Shown: positions 61,825 through 64,000 of the stretch, piece by piece
Numbering within the stretch: position 1 is the stretch's first letter
How the letters are laid out: each line of letters begins with the position of its first letter
Program-made: the position numbers and the translations under genes
The notes under the pieces: generated by a model
What the model saw: only the letters and a program-made list of their open reading frames with translations
What the model was told of the DNA's origin: nothing
Database searches by the model: none
NCBI RefSeq assembly: GCF_001514305.1
Contig: NZ_KQ949088.1
Location: 62,001 to 126,000, forward strand
Length of the DNA stretch: 64,000 bases
Direction: 5' to 3'
Origin: Streptomyces dysideae
GTDB lineage: Bacteria > Actinomycetota > Actinomycetes > Streptomycetales > Streptomycetaceae

Positions 61825-64000
61825 CTACTCCGACTTGATCGCCGTCAGCATGTTCAGCCGGGCCGCCCGCCGCGCCGGCCACAGCGCCGCCAGGACGCCC
61901 ACCGCCGCCGCCAGCAGCAGGAACAGCGCCATCCGGGCCCAGGGCAGGACCAGTTCGTACGTCGGCATGCTCGTCCCCAGCAGCTCACCGGCCGCCCAGC
62001 CGAAGAACACGCCGAGCCCGATGCCGAGCACCCCGCCGAACAGGGAGATCACCAGGGACTCCAGGCGGACCATCCGCTTGATGCCCTTGCGGTCCAGGCC
62101 GATCGCGCGGAGCATGCCGATCTCCTGGGAGCGCTCGAAGACCGACATGGCCAGGGTGTTGATGACCCCGAGGACCGCGACCAGCACCGCCATCGCGAGC
62201 AGGCCGTAGACCATGTTCAGGATCAGCGTGAACATCTGCGCGATGTCGTTGGAGAGGTCCTTCTTGTCCTGGACCTTGATCGCCGGGTTGGAGCCGAGGG
62301 CCTTCTCCAGCTTGTCCTTCGTGGCGCTCGTCGCGCCGTCGGACGTCTTCACCATGACCTGCATGTCGGCGGCCTCCGACAGGTGCGGGGTGAGCGTGGC
62401 GTTGTCGAGGAGGATGCCGTTGAACAGCTCGTTGCCCTCGTAGACCCCGGCCACGGTGAGCTGCTGCTTCTTGCCGTCCTCGTAGGCGACGGTGAAGGCC
62501 GACCCGGCCTTCCAGCCGTACAGCTTGGCGCGCGCGTCGTCCACGACGACCTGCGTCCCGCCCACCTCGAACGTGCCGTCGTCGACCTTCAGGTCGGTGA
62601 GCTCGCCGATCGAGGCGCCGTTGACGCCGGTGAGGAACTCGGTCTCGCCGTCGATGCGCGAGGCCGCGTTGCGCATCGGGCTGATCTCCGTGACGTAGTC
62701 GGCCCGGCTCAGCTGCTTCTCGACGTCCGTCGACAGCTCGTTGCCGTTCGCCATCGACACCACGTAGTCCGCGCGGATCTCCGCCGCCGCCATCTTGTCG
62801 ATCGACTTCTGCAGGCTGCCCGCCATCACCGTCATGCCGGTGATCAGGGTGAGCCCGATCATCAGCGCGGAGGCCGTGGCGGCCGTACGGCGGGGATTGC
62901 GGACCGAGTTCTGGCGGGCCAGCTTGCCCGAGATGCCGAAGACGCGCAGTACCGGCGCCGCCGCCGCGATCAGCGGGCGGGACAGCAGCGGGGTCAGGAT
63001 GAACACGCCGATGATCAGCAGCACCGCCCCGATGCCCATGGGCGCCTGGCCGTCGGAGCCGCTCATCGACGTCGCCGCCAGGACGACCGCGATGCCCGCC
63101 CCGCTGAACAGCGCGCCCAGCGTGTTGCGCAGCACCAGGGACTTGACCGTCGGCGCCGCGTGCATGCTGCTCATCGCCGCGACCGGCGGGATCTTCGCCG
63201 CCCGGCGGCCCGGGAGCCACGCCGCCAGCATCGTGATCAGGACGCCGACCGCGAGGGCCGCGCCGACCGTGCCCGGCGTGACGACCAGCGGCCCGTCGGG
63301 AACGGTCGCGCCGAGCGTGCCCATGAGCGCCCGCAGTCCGGCGCCGATGCCGATGCCCGAGACCAGGCCGGTGACGGCGGCGACCAGGCCGACCACGAAC
63401 GCCTCGGCCAGCACCGACCGCGTGACCTGCCGGCGGGAGGCACCGACCGCCCGCAGCAGCGCCAGTTCCTTGGTGCGCTGGGCGACCAGCATGGTGAAGG
63501 TGTTGGCGATGATGAACGTACCGACGAACAGGGAGATGCCCGCGAAGACCAGCAGGCCCTGTTTGAGGCCGCTCATCGACGAGGAGATCATCTCGGCCTG
63601 GTCGGCGGCGAGTTGTTCGCCGGTGGTGGTCTCGGTGAGGTCCTTCGGCAGCGCCTTGTCCAGCGCGGCCCGCAGCGCGGTCTGGGAGGTGCCGCCGGCG
63701 GCCGTCACGTCGATCTCGTCGTAGGTGCCCGTCTTGCCGAACAGATGCTGTGCGGTGGCCGTGTCGAACAGGGCCAGGCTGCCGCCGGCCGCGACGTTGC
63801 CGTCGTCGGTCGTGAAGATGCCGGTGATCGTCGGCGTCAGCACCGGCCCGTCGACCGAGATGCGTACGGTGTCGCCGACCTGGAAGCCGGCGCGCTTCGC
63901 GGTCTCGGCGTCGATGAGGACCTGGTCCTTGCCGCGCGGCGCGGAGCCGGACTTCAGCGGGTAGCGCGGGTCCTTGTCGCCCCAGTAGTTGCCGCCCTGG
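61825..64000 (-). CDS. FtsX/MacB-type ABC permease (start outside window)
   Basis: The open frame runs on past 64000; about 725 residues are visible. Periplasmic MacB_PCD domain at the N-terminus, then helices (LKQGLLVFAGISLFVGTFII...), a second extracytoplasmic domain and a C-terminal block (MVYGLLAMAVLVAVLGVINT) as in the permease at 31340-33913. Second exporter of the same class; its ATPase would lie upstream of the gene, outside the window. Substrate unknown. Confidence 0.93.
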   Translation of the reverse strand, partial: QGGNYWGDKDPRYPLKSGSAPRGKDQVLIDAETAKRAGFQVGDTVRISVDGPVLTPTITGIFTTDDGNVAAGGSLALFDTATAQHLFGKTGTYDEIDVTAAGGTSQTALRAALDKALPKDLTETTTGEQLAADQAEMISSSMSGLKQGLLVFAGISLFVGTFIIANTFTMLVAQRTKELALLRAVGASRRQVTRSVLAEAFVVGLVAAVTGLVSGIGIGAGLRALMGTLGATVPDGPLVVTPGTVGAALAVGVLITMLAAWLPGRRAAKIPPVAAMSSMHAAPTVKSLVLRNTLGALFSGAGIAVVLAATSMSGSDGQAPMGIGAVLLIIGVFILTPLLSRPLIAAAAPVLRVFGISGKLARQNSVRNPRRTAATASALMIGLTLITGMTVMAGSLQKSIDKMAAAEIRADYVVSMANGNELSTDVEKQLSRADYVTEISPMRNAASRIDGETEFLTGVNGASIGELTDLKVDDGTFEVGGTQVVVDDARAKLYGWKAGSAFTVAYEDGKKQQLTVAGVYEGNELFNGILLDNATLTPHLSEAADMQVMVKTSDGATSATKDKLEKALGSNPAIKVQDKKDLSNDIAQMFTLILNMVYGLLAMAVLVAVLGVINTLAMSVFERSQEIGMLRAIGLDRKGIKRMVRLESLVISLFGGVLGIGLGVFFGWAAGELLGTSMPTYELVLPWARMALFLLLAAAVGVLAALWPARRAARLNMLTAIKSE

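Overview
The window is high-GC actinobacterial chromosome and almost certainly Streptomyces. It has GTG and TTG starts, rare TTA codons, WhiB/XRE-era features such as a DUF397/XRE pair, LAXTG sorting and SUKH immunity domains, a coiled-coil FilP/DivIVA-like gene, and the conserved core order mfd ... Ser/Thr kinase - SurA-like - mazG - P450 - two Rpf/LysM genes - eno - divIC - DUF501 - ppx - ndh - cfa. That order matches what I remember of the S. coelicolor SCO3090-SCO3127 region, read in reverse.

Layout. (1) 1-8.0 kb, housekeeping: the 3' part of ppc, a LAETG surface protein, a small membrane protein, then the minus-strand genes glmU-prs-rplY-pth and tRNA-Gln(UUG). (2) 8.0-16 kb, accessory: an HTH protein with a LAGLIDADG-like motif abutting the tRNA, an orphan NarL-type sensor kinase, and a polymorphic-toxin-type cluster (SUKH-3, YwqJ-type deaminase, WHH nuclease-SUKH fusion, and a 1000-aa Imm35 / Gly-Pro-rich linker / deaminase-like / SUKH-4 fusion). 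(3) 16-19.3 kb: a FilP/DivIVA-like coiled-coil gene and a cation/solute symporter with its DUF485 partner. (4) 19.5-26.8 kb: a tightly coupled four-gene conflict operon, SEFIR-EAD2 / EAD2-VMAP-C / MoxR AAA+ / vWA-STAND-pseudotrypsin-TIR. This is the most striking system in the window. (5) 26.8-30.2 kb: XRE-DUF397 pair, GNAT and an MFS exporter. (6) 30.5-38 kb: MacB-like ABC exporter, mfd and a TetR gene. (7) 38.5-47.6 kb: an SCO6745-like gene, a secreted HNH nuclease lipoprotein, GNAT, a duplicated-domain secreted protein, an HTH/N6-methylase/specificity fusion, then membrane protein-Ser/Thr kinase and a SurA-like lipoprotein. (8) 47.7-61.8 kb: mazG, a STAND-Sel1 ATPase, a CYP107-type P450, two resuscitation-promoting-factor genes (the second behind a c-di-AMP ydaO riboswitch), eno, divIC, DUF501, ppx, NDH-2 behind a Rex operator, and a cyclopropane-synthase-like methyltransferase. 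(9) The end holds part of a second FtsX-type permease.

Two genome-scale patterns stand out. First, tandem DNA duplications sit directly on stop codons or gene ends in at least six unrelated genes (FtsX permease, mfd, GNAT, methylase, SurA-like, eno). Second, the two large STAND-type genes each carry a TTA leucine codon, which would make them bldA-dependent. How the genes work together: the core genes concern cell-envelope precursor supply (glmU), wall remodelling (two Rpf), septation (divIC) and respiration (ndh/Rex). The accessory genes are dominated by NTP-driven and nuclease/deaminase conflict modules inserted among them.
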